Part shown: in pieces, positions 41,880-51,329 of the stretch
How the letters are laid out: each line of letters starts with the position of its first letter
Numbering within the stretch: the stretch's first letter is position 1
Assembly: GCA_041391505.1 (NCBI GenBank)
Contig: JAWKNW010000016.1
Coordinates: 1-64,000, forward strand
Length of the DNA stretch: 64,000 nucleotides
Origin: Rhodothermales bacterium
GTDB taxonomy: Bacteria > Bacteroidota > Rhodothermia > Rhodothermales > JAHQVL01
Direction of reading: 5' to 3'
Translations under genes and position numbers: made by a program
Notes under the pieces: model-generated
Databases searched by the model: none
Told to the model about the DNA's origin: nothing
The model's input: only the letters and a program-made list of their open reading frames with translations

Positions 41880-44800
41880 TTACTTGATCTTGTCTACAGC
41901 CAGGGTGAGTTTCTCTTCACCGATCGAAAACGTCTCGACAAGCGCTCCGGATGGATGAGGTGACTCCTCCAACGATGCAGCAAGGGTCTCGTTCCGGATC
42001 CATCCGGCCTGCTGAGCTATGGCCGCAGCGAGCCGGCCGGAGGCCTGGAAATACACCCGAATCCGATCTGTCACATCAAAATCGGCTGTTTTGCGCATGT
42101 TCTGGATTCGATTGACCGTCTCCCGCGCCAGTCCCTCGACCAGCAGCGCCTCGGAGATGGTCGTATCCAGCGCAACGGTAACTCCATCTTCCTGATCGAC
42201 CAGCCAGCCGTCGATTCCCTCGCTGACCACCTCGATATCCTCGCCCTGGAAGGGCATGGGGCGGCCGCTAATATCGAGCATAATCTGCCCTTCTTCAAGG
42301 AATCTTGAAATTTCTTCTTCGCTCATCTCCTTGATCCGTGCGGCGGCGGCCTTCATGTCCGGACCGAGGCGCCGGCCAAGCGCCTTAAAATTCGCCCTCG
42401 CGGCCCGTTTTACGACGCGGCTCGACCCGGAGACGTACTCGACGGCCTTTACGTTCACCTCCTCCAGGATGATGGAACGCACCCGCTCGACGGCCTCCTC
42501 CGTGGTCGTCCCGCCCGTGACCACCATGATCCGGGGTAGCGGCTGGCGGACGTTGATGCCGCTCGTGTTGCGCAGCGCAAGCACGATGGACGAGATCGTC
42601 CGCGCCAGCTCCATCCGATGCTCGAGCGCCGGATCCAGCGCGTCTTCCTCCACGGCGGGGAGCAGCGCCAGATGGACGGAGTCGTGCGGCGTGCGGCCGG
42701 CGACCTCGTTCAGCGCGCGGTAGAGCCAGTCTCCAAAAAACGGAGCGATCGGGCTCATCAGCCGCGCGACGGCTTCGAGGCATTCGTAGACGGTCTGGTA
42801 GGCGGCCAGCTTGTCGCCGGCATCCGTCTCGCCCGTCTTGGCGCTCCAGAACCGCCGGCGGGACCGGCGGACGTACCAGTTGGACAACGCCTCCACAAAC
42901 GCCTCCAGCGCCCTGGCCGCCCGGGTCGGGTTGTATTCGGCATACGCGGCATCCACCGTCGCGATGGTGGAATTGAGCCGGCTCATGACCCAGCGATCGA
43001 GCTCCGCCCGCGCCGGCACCGGAATCCGCGCCTCCTCGAACCGGAAGCCGTCGATATTGGCGTACGTCGCGAAAAAGGCATAGACGTTCTGCAGCGTCCC
43101 GAAAAACTTGCGCTGGGTATCGACCAGTCCGCGCTCGGAAAACTTGAGGTCCTCCCAGGGCGGCGAATTGCTCATCATGTACCACCGCACCGGATCGGCG
43201 CCGTGGCTGGCGAGGAAGGCGTAGGGGTCGACGGCGTTGCCCTTCGTCTTCGACATCTTCTCCCCCTTCTCATCGAGCAGGAGGCCGTTGACGACGACGT
43301 TTTTGAACGCCTTCTCGTCCATCACCAGCGTGGCGATGGCGTGCAGGGTATAGAACCAGCCGCGCGTCTGATCGACGCCCTCGGCGATAAAGTCGGCGGG
43401 GAAGTTCTCCTCGAACTTGTCGCGGTTTTCAAAGGGGTAGTGCCACTGCGCGAAGGGCATGGCGCCGGAATCGAACCAGACGTCGATGAGGTCCGGCACG
43501 CGCCGCATCGTCCCGCCGTCGGGCGCCGGCCACGTGTAGCGGTCGACATACGGGCGGTGCAGATCGAGCCGGTCGTCCGCCGGCACCTGGTCACCGCATT
43601 TCTCCCGCAGCTCGGCGACGGAGCCGATGACTTCGATGTAGGTGGATCCCGGCGCGTCCGACTGCCAGATGGGCAGCGGCGTGCCCCAGTATCGCCGGCG
43701 GCTCAACGCCCAGTCCACATTGTTCTTCAGCCACTCCCCGAAACGCCCTTCCCCGATCTGGCGCGGCTGCCAGTTGATCTGGTTATTGAGCTCGATGAGG
43801 CGATCCTTGACCGCCGTCGTGCGGATAAACCAGCTCTCGACGGGGTAACTCATGAGCGGCGTGCCCTTGCGCCAGTCGTGCGGGTAGTTGTGCAAGTAGC
43901 TGTCCTGCCGGAACAGCAGACCGCGTTCCTTGAGGTGCCGGTTGATGACTTTGTCGGCGTCCTTGAACCACAGGCCGGCGACGAGCTCGGCCCGGTCGTC
44001 GAACAGGCCGTCCGGCGTCACGGGGTTAAACAGCGGCAGCCCCTGCTTCTGCCCCACCTCGTAGTCTTCGGCGCCGAAAGCCGGCGCCATGTGCACGATG
44101 CCCGTACCGTCCTCGGTCGAGACAAAGTCCGCCGGCACCACACGCCAGGCGTTTTCGGCACCGGGCTCGTCGGCAAAATAGCCGAACAGCGGCTCGTACC
44201 GGATGCCGAGCAGGTCGGCTCCCGTCATGGACTCCACCTCCTGGTAGGTGTCCGGCAGGACCGAGGCGCGCGCGCGGGCGAGGATCAGGTCCTCGGCCGG
44301 CTGATCCGGAGCCGTCTGGCGGTACCGGACATACTCGATCGCCGGCCCGACCGCCAGGCCCGTGTTCGAAATCAGCGTCCACGGCGTGGTCGTCCACGCC
44401 AGCAGGTACGTGTTTTCCGCCCCGATCTGCTTGAACCGGACGTAGACGCTGGGGTCCTGCACCTCTTTATACCCGAGGCTGACTTCATGCGAAGACAGCA
44501 CGGTGCTCGATCCCGGGCTGTACCACTGGATCTTGTAGCCCTTGTAAAGCAGACCCTTCTCGTAGATCTGCTTGAGCAGCCACCAGACGGATTCGATGTA
44601 TTCGTTCTTGAACGTGATGTACGGATGATCGAGGTCGACCCAGTACCCCATCCGCGTCGTCAGCTCATCCCACTGCTTCTTGTACCGCAGGACGCTCTCG
44701 CGGCAGGCCGCGTTGTATTTCTCGATGCCGTAGGATTCGACCTGGTGCCGGCCCTCGAGGCCCAGCGCCTTCTCCACCTCGATTTCCACGGGCAGCCCGT

Positions 44801-45065
44801 GCGTATCCCACCCCCCTTTCCGTTCGACGCGAAACCCCTTCATCGTCTTGTAACGGCAGAAGATGTCCTTGATCGTGCGGGCCAGCACGTGGTGGATGCC
44901 GGGCCGGCCGTTGGCGGTCGGCGGCCCCTCGTAGAACGTGAACGTATCGGCTTCGCGGCGCGCGGCGATGCTGCGCGCGAACAGGCCTTCTTTTTCCCAG
45001 CGCGAAAGCATCTCCAGCTCCATCGCCGGCAGATCGAACTGCTTTTCCTCTTTGAACGTCTTCAT
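41880..45065 (-). CDS. ileS: Isoleucyl-tRNA synthetase
   Basis: A 1061-residue class Ia synthetase that charges tRNA-Ile. 'GPPTANGRPGIHHVLARTIKD' (split, HIGH-like GIHH), the editing domain with 'TTTPWTLISNTGLAVGP', the signature 'KMSKTKGNAVDPY' (KMSKS), and an anticodon-binding region are in order. It lacks the C-terminal zinc region seen in bacterial type 1 enzymes and is closer to the long type 2 group, which tends to be resistant to mupirocin; the resistance is family knowledge, not shown here. It heads a minus-strand cluster with the DksA-like gene (gap of 137 bases) and lspA. Confidence 0.97.
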   Translation of the reverse strand: MKTFKEEKQFDLPAMELEMLSRWEKEGLFARSIAARREADTFTFYEGPPTANGRPGIHHVLARTIKDIFCRYKTMKGFRVERKGGWDTHGLPVEIEVEKALGLEGRHQVESYGIEKYNAACRESVLRYKKQWDELTTRMGYWVDLDHPYITFKNEYIESVWWLLKQIYEKGLLYKGYKIQWYSPGSSTVLSSHEVSLGYKEVQDPSVYVRFKQIGAENTYLLAWTTTPWTLISNTGLAVGPAIEYVRYRQTAPDQPAEDLILARARASVLPDTYQEVESMTGADLLGIRYEPLFGYFADEPGAENAWRVVPADFVSTEDGTGIVHMAPAFGAEDYEVGQKQGLPLFNPVTPDGLFDDRAELVAGLWFKDADKVINRHLKERGLLFRQDSYLHNYPHDWRKGTPLMSYPVESWFIRTTAVKDRLIELNNQINWQPRQIGEGRFGEWLKNNVDWALSRRRYWGTPLPIWQSDAPGSTYIEVIGSVAELREKCGDQVPADDRLDLHRPYVDRYTWPAPDGGTMRRVPDLIDVWFDSGAMPFAQWHYPFENRDKFEENFPADFIAEGVDQTRGWFYTLHAIATLVMDEKAFKNVVVNGLLLDEKGEKMSKTKGNAVDPYAFLASHGADPVRWYMMSNSPPWEDLKFSERGLVDTQRKFFGTLQNVYAFFATYANIDGFRFEEARIPVPARAELDRWVMSRLNSTIATVDAAYAEYNPTRAARALEAFVEALSNWYVRRSRRRFWSAKTGETDAGDKLAAYQTVYECLEAVARLMSPIAPFFGDWLYRALNEVAGRTPHDSVHLALLPAVEEDALDPALEHRMELARTISSIVLALRNTSGINVRQPLPRIMVVTGGTTTEEAVERVRSIILEEVNVKAVEYVSGSSRVVKRAARANFKALGRRLGPDMKAAAARIKEMSEEEISRFLEEGQIMLDISGRPMPFQGEDIEVVSEGIDGWLVDQEDGVTVALDTTISEALLVEGLARETVNRIQNMRKTADFDVTDRIRVYFQASGRLAAAIAQQAGWIRNETLAASLEESPHPSGALVETFSIGEEKLTLAVDKIK

Positions 45066-45308
45066 CGAACGATGATCGGCTACACCCTTTTTTGAAAAGT
45101 CGCAGTGATACGTGGTTCAACGCCTTATGTTCGAAGACTACGGGTTTTCAGCCGGATACGGGCTTTCTGGTTGAAGTGCCGGCGCGCTTTCTGCGAGCAG
45201 GGCGTCTGGTACGACAGATAGGACGACACCTCTATGCTCCATAGCCTCCTCTGGAGCCCGGGAAAACCCCCTACATACTGACCTTCTCATCGAAGCGAAT
45301 TGCTTTCC

Positions 45309-47546
45309 ATGCCGCAACGAGCTATCCGCCCGACGTTCATCCTCCTGATGACGCTGGTAGTGCTATTTCTACCGCTGCGAACGCGAAACGGGGCCTTTGC
45401 TCAGGATGCCGCCGGCGTCTGGACCAACCTCAACACCACGAACACGCCCATCGCGCGGCATGAAAACGCCTTCGCCGCCGTCAACGGCAAGCTGTACCTC
45501 ATCGGCGGCCGCGGCGTGAAGAAGGTGCAGATCTTCGACACCCAGACCTCCACCTGGTCGGACGGCGCCCCGCCGCCGTTCCAGATGCACCACTTCCAGG
45601 CCATCGTCATCGGCGACCTGATCTACGTGATCGGGGCCTATACCGGGGCCTGCTGCGACGCCGAATTCGGCGTCGACCACGTCTACTATTACAACACGGC
45701 GAATAACACCTGGAATCAGAGCCATGCCGTGCCGGTGGATCGCCAGCGGGGCTCGGCCGGCGCCGTGCTCTACAACGACAAGATCTACCTCGTCGGAGGC
45801 ATCCAGGGCGGCCACGGGGCGCCGGCGACGGGGTATACCTGGTTCGACGAATACGACCCGGTGACCGGCCAGTGGAAGGTGCTCCCCGACGCCCCGCGCA
45901 AACGCGATCACTTCCACGCCGTCGTCTTCAACAACAAACTCTACCTCATCGGCGGACGCGACACGAGCAACCCGGCCTATACCTCCGCCAACATCGGCGA
46001 GATCGACATCTACAACTTCACGACCGGCACCTGGTCCACCCTCTCCGCATCCCACAACCTCCCGACGCTGCGCGGCGGCACGACGTCGGTGATGTACCAC
46101 GGTGAAATCCTCGTCATGGGCGGGGAATCGTCCAAACAGACCCTCGCCTTCAGCACCACGGAAGCCTTCGACCCCATTGCCCAGACCTGGCGCACCCTCG
46201 CGCCGCTCAACGTGGGCCGGCATGGCACGCAGGCCGCCCTCCTCAACGATGCCGTCTACATCGCCGCCGGCTCGGCGCAGCAAGGCGGCGCGCCCGAACT
46301 CGACTCCATCGAGCGGTACGACAACGGCTCGACCAACGTATCCGCCGCCGACGTGGTGCTCAACCCGGGCTGGAACATGGTCGGCCTGCCGCTCTCGCCG
46401 TCGGACACCGACTACGAGGCGGTGTTTAACGACATCTCCATCTCGCAGGACATGGCGCCCATCACCTGGAGCGACGCCGGCGACTACGCGGAGGAAGCCA
46501 ACCTGGCCATCGGAGCCGGCTACTGGGTGCATCTGGATGAGACCTCGGGCCCATCGCAGGTCCAGACGATCACCGGCGAGCCGATCAACGCGCTGCAGAT
46601 CGCCCTTAAGGCCGGCTGGAACATGATCGCCGGCCCCTCCTGCACCGACGTCGTCTTGCGCGGCATCAGCACCGACCCGATCGCCGCCATCCCGACCAGC
46701 GCGCTGTACACATGGGCCGATGCGTATGTGCCAGCCTACTCGACCAGCTTTCCCCGGGGACGCGTCAGCCAGGGCATCGGGTACTGGGTGTTTGCCAACG
46801 AAAACGCGGTGCTCACCCTGGACTGCGGCACGGCCAAACAGCTGCCGGACGAAGCGCCCGCGGCGGCCGGCTCGCTCGACGCCTTTCATCGCCTCCTCGT
46901 CACGGACGACACCGGCAAACGGCAAATCCTGCATTTCGGCGGGGCCCTGACCGTTGAGGATGCCGCGGCTTCCTACCGGCTCCCGCCGCGCGCAAACGGC
47001 CGGTCGTTCGACGTCCGCCTGGGCGACGATACGCGCCTGACCGAAAACACGGCGGCGCTCGTCCGCCTCCAGTCGACCGCGCTGCCCTTCACCCTGTCGT
47101 TCGAAGCGGCCGCCGGCCGGCCCGCCGCCCGGTACCGGGTCGAGGAGCTGGTGGCCGGGCAGCTCGTCGCCACGCACTCGCTGGCGGAGGGCGAACGGCT
47201 GACCCTGGACGATCCGTACGTGCAGTCGATCCGCATCGCGCTGGAGCCGCCTGCCGACGTATTGCCCGATGCACCCCTGCGCGTCGCCGGCAATTATCCC
47301 AACCCGTTCAGCGATCACACCGCCATCCGCTTCGATCTCGCCACCGATGCGCGGGTACGCCTCGCCGTCTATGACGCCCTCGGACGCCAGCGCTATGCCG
47401 TGGAACGCAGCGAAATCGCCGGCTTCGGGTACGAGGAGCCGATCGCAAGCGCCGGATGGCCCGCCGGCCTCTACGTGTATCGCATCGAAGCCGAGACCGC
47501 TACGGGCGTGTCGGTAAAGACGGGCCGCTTTCTGCTGGTGAGATGA
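45309..47546 (+). CDS. Secreted Kelch-propeller protein with type IX sorting signal
   Basis: A 745-residue exported protein. After a signal peptide (about 1-32) comes a six-bladed Kelch propeller (about 45-340) with repeated 'KLYLIGGR', 'KIYLVGGIQGG', 'KLYLIGGRDTS' and 'ILVMGGESS' strands. It is followed by the shared end: a doubled 'GWNMVGLPL ... GYW' and 'GWNMIAGPSC ... GYW' module (about 350-500, two cysteines), a 'LHFGGALT' beta module (about 525-650) and a Por tail ('GNYPNPFSDHTAI' to 'GRFLLVR'). Propellers of this kind bind proteins or sugars. It is divergent from ileS, with 243 bases between them, and its start is called at ATG 45309 (an in-frame TTG at 45300 is close). The gene ends 13 bases before a convergent gene. 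Confidence 0.87.
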   Translation: MPQRAIRPTFILLMTLVVLFLPLRTRNGAFAQDAAGVWTNLNTTNTPIARHENAFAAVNGKLYLIGGRGVKKVQIFDTQTSTWSDGAPPPFQMHHFQAIVIGDLIYVIGAYTGACCDAEFGVDHVYYYNTANNTWNQSHAVPVDRQRGSAGAVLYNDKIYLVGGIQGGHGAPATGYTWFDEYDPVTGQWKVLPDAPRKRDHFHAVVFNNKLYLIGGRDTSNPAYTSANIGEIDIYNFTTGTWSTLSASHNLPTLRGGTTSVMYHGEILVMGGESSKQTLAFSTTEAFDPIAQTWRTLAPLNVGRHGTQAALLNDAVYIAAGSAQQGGAPELDSIERYDNGSTNVSAADVVLNPGWNMVGLPLSPSDTDYEAVFNDISISQDMAPITWSDAGDYAEEANLAIGAGYWVHLDETSGPSQVQTITGEPINALQIALKAGWNMIAGPSCTDVVLRGISTDPIAAIPTSALYTWADAYVPAYSTSFPRGRVSQGIGYWVFANENAVLTLDCGTAKQLPDEAPAAAGSLDAFHRLLVTDDTGKRQILHFGGALTVEDAAASYRLPPRANGRSFDVRLGDDTRLTENTAALVRLQSTALPFTLSFEAAAGRPAARYRVEELVAGQLVATHSLAEGERLTLDDPYVQSIRIALEPPADVLPDAPLRVAGNYPNPFSDHTAIRFDLATDARVRLAVYDALGRQRYAVERSEIAGFGYEEPIASAGWPAGLYVYRIEAETATGVSVKTGRFLLVR

Positions 47547-47559
47547 GCCGGAAGGTCGG

Positions 47560-48282
47560 CTATTCGATGCCGAGATCGAAACGCCGGCGAAGCTCCTGTA
47601 CGTAGAGCCCGACCTCGTTGCGCGTTTCGAAGAGGCGTTCGTAGATATCGCGGTAGCCGGCGGCGTCCATGTAGGGCATGGATTTGAGCTCGGGAAACAG
47701 ACTCAGCGCGGCGTTCGCGCACTGCAGCGCCCGTTTCACACACGCGATATTGCCGCCAAGGGTGTCGCGGTCGTAGCCCAGCCCGTGACCCCGCGCGATA
47801 TTGGCCGGGATCTGGAGGGTATTGGTGCAAAACTGGACGAGCGCCGAGTCCTTCTGGTCGCCCGGGATCTCATCGGACCAGGCGAGCAGGATGTTCGCCA
47901 GCTCGAAGGCCATCCGGTAAACAGGCAACGCGTTCAGGCCTTCGATCGTCGAGGCCTCCATCTCCGGATCCTCATCCACCTCGAACAGGGCATCCCAGGG
48001 CGTCTCCAGCGGAGCCCCCGGCGTCTGGCCCGCATCCGCGGCGCCCTCTTCCTCCTCTTCTTCCAGGGCCCGCTCGGCGTCGTCGGGGTACCACCCTCGC
48101 TGGCGGAGATAGGCGCGCAGGCGGGCCTCCCAACGCGCCATGGCCATGCGATCGCCGGCCTCGGGCATCGGATGCAGACCGAGAAAACCGATCAGGTGAT
48201 TCATGTACCGACTGAGCCGCTCGTCGTCCTTACGCAGAAACGACTCCCAGGCGTGCTCGTCCCACAGGTCGTCTTCGGGCAT
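47560..48282 (-). CDS. Four-helix-bundle domain protein, unknown function
   Basis: A 240-residue protein. The C-terminal part (about 115-235) has a pattern like the bacterial S23/four-helix-bundle family: 'YRMAFELANILLAW', 'LQIPANIARGHG', 'NIACVKRALQCANAALSL', 'YERLFETRNEVGLYVQELRRRF'. The N-terminal region is acidic with a run of glutamates (about 74-80). Family members are found in 23S rRNA intervening sequences and diversity-generating retroelements, but neither is nearby here. It ends the DivIVA-PNP transcription group, starting 48 bases after the PNP stop. Confidence 0.7.
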   Translation of the reverse strand: MPEDDLWDEHAWESFLRKDDERLSRYMNHLIGFLGLHPMPEAGDRMAMARWEARLRAYLRQRGWYPDDAERALEEEEEEGAADAGQTPGAPLETPWDALFEVDEDPEMEASTIEGLNALPVYRMAFELANILLAWSDEIPGDQKDSALVQFCTNTLQIPANIARGHGLGYDRDTLGGNIACVKRALQCANAALSLFPELKSMPYMDAAGYRDIYERLFETRNEVGLYVQELRRRFDLGIE

Positions 48283-48330
48283 GGTGTACCTCGAACCGAA
48301 AAAATACGACTGGCCACGACGGGCGTCCGC

Positions 48331-49152
48331 TCAGAGACGGACGAGTACTTGCCTGACCAGCGCCGTGAGGGACGGCTCCGCCGTGGCGGCGGCGGCCAGG
48401 ATCTCGGGGATTGAAATGGGCTGGAGGGCGTCGGGGAAGCACTCGTCGGTAATAACCGAGATGGCCATGACGCGGATCCCCATGTGGCGCGCCACGATCA
48501 CCTCCGGAACGGTGCTCATGCCGACGACGTCGGCGCCGATGTTTCGGAGAAACCGGTATTCGGCGCGCGTCTCGAGGTTGGGGCCGGTGACGGCGACATA
48601 GACGCCCTGATGCAGTTTGATGCCGGCGTCCAGCGCCGCCTGCTCAGCCGTCTCGCGCAGCGCGACATCGTACGGCTCGCTCATGTCCGGAAAACGGGGG
48701 CCCCACCCGTCGGCATTGGGCCCGCAGAGCGGGTTGACGCCCTGGAGGTTGATGTGGTCCGTGACCAGCATCAGGTCGCCGCGGCGCATGTTCGGGTTCA
48801 TCCCGCCGGCCGCGTTGGATATCAGCAGCGCCTCGACGCCGAGCGCGCCGGCGACGCGCACCGGGAAGGTGACGTCCTGCGGCGAATACCCTTCGTAGAG
48901 ATGAAATCGCCCCTGGAACACCATCACCTGGACGCCTTCCAGACGCCCCAGGTGCAATTTTCCGGCGTGGGTCTCTACGGTAGACAGGGGGAAATGCGGG
49001 AGGTCGGTGTACGCGATCGTCCGTTCGATGTCGATGTCGGAGACCAGCCCGCCGAGCCCCGTGCCCAGAATGATGGCGACGCGCGGCTCGATACCCGAGG
49101 ATTCGCGGATCGCGCGAGCGGCTTCTTCTACGTTCGCGCGATAGCGCTCCAT
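48331..49152 (-). CDS. punA: Purine nucleoside phosphorylase
   Basis: A 273-residue trimeric-class (type II) PNP that splits inosine or guanosine with phosphate. Boxes visible: 'VAIILGTGLGGL' (phosphate loop), 'THAGKLHLGRLEG', 'FQGRFHLYEGYSPQ', 'LISNAAGGMNPNMRRGD', 'ETRAEYRFL' and 'VGMSTVPEVIVARH', the latter including the purine-binding Glu and Met. The ATG at 49152 fits the family N-terminus; a GTG at 49176 is in frame. It begins 47 bases after the DivIVA stop on the same strand, so it is probably co-transcribed. Confidence 0.95.
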   Translation of the reverse strand: MERYRANVEEAARAIRESSGIEPRVAIILGTGLGGLVSDIDIERTIAYTDLPHFPLSTVETHAGKLHLGRLEGVQVMVFQGRFHLYEGYSPQDVTFPVRVAGALGVEALLISNAAGGMNPNMRRGDLMLVTDHINLQGVNPLCGPNADGWGPRFPDMSEPYDVALRETAEQAALDAGIKLHQGVYVAVTGPNLETRAEYRFLRNIGADVVGMSTVPEVIVARHMGIRVMAISVITDECFPDALQPISIPEILAAAATAEPSLTALVRQVLVRL

Positions 49153-49198
49153 GTCGTACAGGGTGCGTTCCTCCACCGATCGCCGGCAGCGTGACCCG

Positions 49199-50350
49199 TC
49201 AATCCAGGTCGTTCAGAATACGTCGGATTTTTTCGATCTCCTCGGGCGTGGCGGTCAGATCGTCGTGATCGTCACTGCCCCCGAAGAGGGGTTTCTCGAA
49301 CGTGTCGGGGATCGAGTCGCCGTGTTCGTCGCCGGGAGGCGCGTGCGAGATGATCGGGTTGCGCACCCAGTTGCCGCCTTCGCGCGCCGGCGTCGCCGGC
49401 TGCTCGTCGAAGGGCGACGGAGCGGTTCGAAAATCTTTGGGCTCCAGCCGCAGCACCTCTTCCTCGTCGTCTTGCTCCTGGAACGGGTCGTCCTGCCCGC
49501 TCATCCACGGCTCCTCTTCGAGCGGCTCCGCCGGCTTGAAGAAGGCTTCGGCCTCGACGTTGTGCGCGGCCGTGGTGACGGTCGCCTTGATGAAGTCGAG
49601 TTCGTCGGAGCTGAGTCCGCCCAGCTCGCCGGGGACTTCGTCCTCGTCTTTCGCCGGTTGCGGCGCCATGCTGGGCGGCGGAGGCGGTGGAGGAGGCGCT
49701 ACAGAAACAGGCGCAGGAGCCGGGCGTGCCGGCTGAGGCGGCGCGGCGGGAGGGGCCTGGTGCGCGCGCCCATCACCAAGCGGAAAAGACGATTCGTCCT
49801 CGTCGTGCAGGTCGCCCGGGTCGTCGTACTCGTCGAGCGCGACGTTCGGACGCTCCAGCTTGCGCTTCTCGGGGGCGGACAGGCGGATGAAGCCGATCGG
49901 ATCCTGCCCCTCGAACCGGGCAAGAATTTCCAGCTCGGACATCAAGAAGGCCCTCAATCGGGCCATGATCTCGTCCCGCCGGCCGGCAATTTTCGTGACG
50001 TCGGTCTTGAGCCGCTTGTGGTCGCTGAACGCCTTGCCCCGGATTTCCTCGGCCTCGGCGCGGGCCTCTTTCAGGATGATCTGCGCTTCGCGCTGCGCGT
50101 TCTCGATGGTCTTGTGCGAATTGTCGCGCGCGGTCTCGAGCGCTTCCTGGAGCGCCTCCTCGATCTTCCGGTAGTGGATCAGCTTGGCCTCCATGTCCCG
50201 GATATTCTGCTCAAGCCGGCGATTCTCGTCGAGCAGCCCGCCCCACTGATCGGCCACCATATCGAGAAAACCCTGCACCTCCTGCGGATCGATCCCGCGG
50301 AACGTCCGGGTGAACTCCTGTTTCTTGATATCGAGCGGGGTCAATTTCAT
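49199..50350 (-). CDS. DivIVA domain protein
   Basis: A 383-residue cytoplasmic protein. The N-terminal DivIVA motif ('MKLTPLDIKKQEFTRTFRGID', split, then 'EVQGFLDMVADQWG') includes the membrane-inserting and oligomerising region. A coiled coil (about 30-125, 'ETARDNSHKTIENAQREAQIILKEAR' split) follows, then a proline-rich linker ('PPPPPPPP' near 215) and an acidic C-terminal tail ending 'EIEKIRRILNDLD'. DivIVA proteins mark curved membrane and recruit growth or division factors. The ATG at 50350 is the natural start. The yggS gene lies just upstream (119 bases), a DivIVA neighbourhood also seen in other phyla. Confidence 0.9.
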   Translation of the reverse strand: MKLTPLDIKKQEFTRTFRGIDPQEVQGFLDMVADQWGGLLDENRRLEQNIRDMEAKLIHYRKIEEALQEALETARDNSHKTIENAQREAQIILKEARAEAEEIRGKAFSDHKRLKTDVTKIAGRRDEIMARLRAFLMSELEILARFEGQDPIGFIRLSAPEKRKLERPNVALDEYDDPGDLHDEDESSFPLGDGRAHQAPPAAPPQPARPAPAPVSVAPPPPPPPPSMAPQPAKDEDEVPGELGGLSSDELDFIKATVTTAAHNVEAEAFFKPAEPLEEEPWMSGQDDPFQEQDDEEEVLRLEPKDFRTAPSPFDEQPATPAREGGNWVRNPIISHAPPGDEHGDSIPDTFEKPLFGGSDDHDDLTATPEEIEKIRRILNDLD

Positions 50351-50469
50351 GTTGCTGCCCAATTTTTCGGATTCAGGGGGTAACGGGCTTCTGCGCGAAC
50401 GTCGCCCCGATCTTCCGGAAGATACAAATTTGTACGTTTCAACGAAATGTAGCGGAATCAGGTCCCCGA

Positions 50470-51201
50470 TCAGGATCTGCTCCCAAAAAGTGCGCTGCCG
50501 ATCCGGACATGCGTGGCGCCCTCCTCGATGGCGACCTCGAAGTCGCCGCTCATGCCCATGGAGAGGGCGTGCATGCCGGCCAGATGCGCGTACCGCGTTC
50601 GCGCCTGTTCGTAGAACTCTCGTAACATACGGAACTCCGGGCGAACGGATTCGGGATTCGCCGCCGGCGACGCCAGCGTCATGAAACCCTGCACCTGCAG
50701 TCCATCCAGCGGCGCCAGCCCGGCCAGAAGCGGGTCCAGCGCCTCCGGGTCGAGCCCGAATTTCGAGGCCTCGCCGGACACGTTTACCTGCACGAAACAC
50801 GGGATATGCCGGCCCGCCGCCAGGGCCCTGTCGTTCAGCTCTTCAGCGAGACGGAGGCTGTCGACACTGTGCACCGCATCGGCGCACGCGACCACGTCTC
50901 GCACCTTATTGCGCTGTATGTGTCCAATCATGTGCCATACTGCCTCTCCGCCCGCCAGGCCCCCGGGTATTTCCTCAACTTTTTGCTTCAGCTCCTGGAC
51001 GCGGTTCTCCCCGAAATGCCGCACGCCGGCTGCCATCGCTTCCCGTATCGCCGAGGCCGGATAGGTTTTGGATACCGCCACGAGCGTCACCGCAGACCGC
51101 GGCCGGCCGGCGCGTTCGCACGCCCGGACGATGCGGCTTTCGATCGCTTCGAGTCGGGAAATCAACGGACCACGCACACGTTCCGGCGGGGAGAAAACCA
51201 T
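50470..51201 (-). CDS. yggS: YggS family pyridoxal phosphate homeostasis protein
   Basis: A 243-residue PLP-binding barrel of the YggS/PROSC group. The PLP lysine is K45 in 'LVAVSKTYPAS', with 'HFGENRVQELKQK', 'WHMIGHIQRNK', 'VNVSGEASKFG' and 'LSMGMSGDFEVAIEEGATHVRIGSALFG' (split) completing the family boxes. It buffers free PLP and keeps amino-acid balance. It lies just upstream of DivIVA, as in some Gram-positive division clusters. A hairpin and 128 bases separate it from the CPXCG gene upstream, so the two halves of this region may be separate transcripts. Confidence 0.95.
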   Translation of the reverse strand: MVFSPPERVRGPLISRLEAIESRIVRACERAGRPRSAVTLVAVSKTYPASAIREAMAAGVRHFGENRVQELKQKVEEIPGGLAGGEAVWHMIGHIQRNKVRDVVACADAVHSVDSLRLAEELNDRALAAGRHIPCFVQVNVSGEASKFGLDPEALDPLLAGLAPLDGLQVQGFMTLASPAANPESVRPEFRMLREFYEQARTRYAHLAGMHALSMGMSGDFEVAIEEGATHVRIGSALFGSRS

Positions 51202-51299
51202 GGACCAACGCTGTCGATGCGGCGAACCGGTCCGCGCACATCGATAAGTAGTTAAAAAACAGAGCGTTTAAAGAGCTGATTGGGTCGACTGCCTTACGA

Positions 51300-51328
51300 G
51301 CGATGGGCCGGGTTTGATCCCGCATCGC
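51300..51328 (-). terminator. Hairpin after the CPXCG gene
   Basis: The minus strand shows GCGATG/CATCGC arms with an inner CGGG/CCCG stem, starting right after the stop codon at 51330. No U-run follows, so it may be an attenuator or a processing site. A superficial resemblance to a tRNA T-arm was checked and dismissed. Confidence 0.5.
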
Positions 51329-51329
51329 C

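Noticed and set aside
41772..41963. A short + strand frame between the dksA-like gene and ileS
   Set aside because: It overlaps the ileS end on the opposite strand and shows no conserved pattern or ribosome-binding sequence.
45066..45308. Possible T-box or other riboswitch ahead of ileS
   Set aside because: No T-box core or antiterminator pattern found; T-box control is not expected in this group.
47560..48282. Diversity-generating retroelement
   Set aside because: A four-helix-bundle protein alone is not enough; no reverse transcriptase or template repeat is seen in the window.
51240..51328. A tRNA-like T-arm (GGTTTGATCC) near the CPXCG gene
   Set aside because: No D-arm, anticodon arm or acceptor stem could be paired; the sequence is a simple hairpin.
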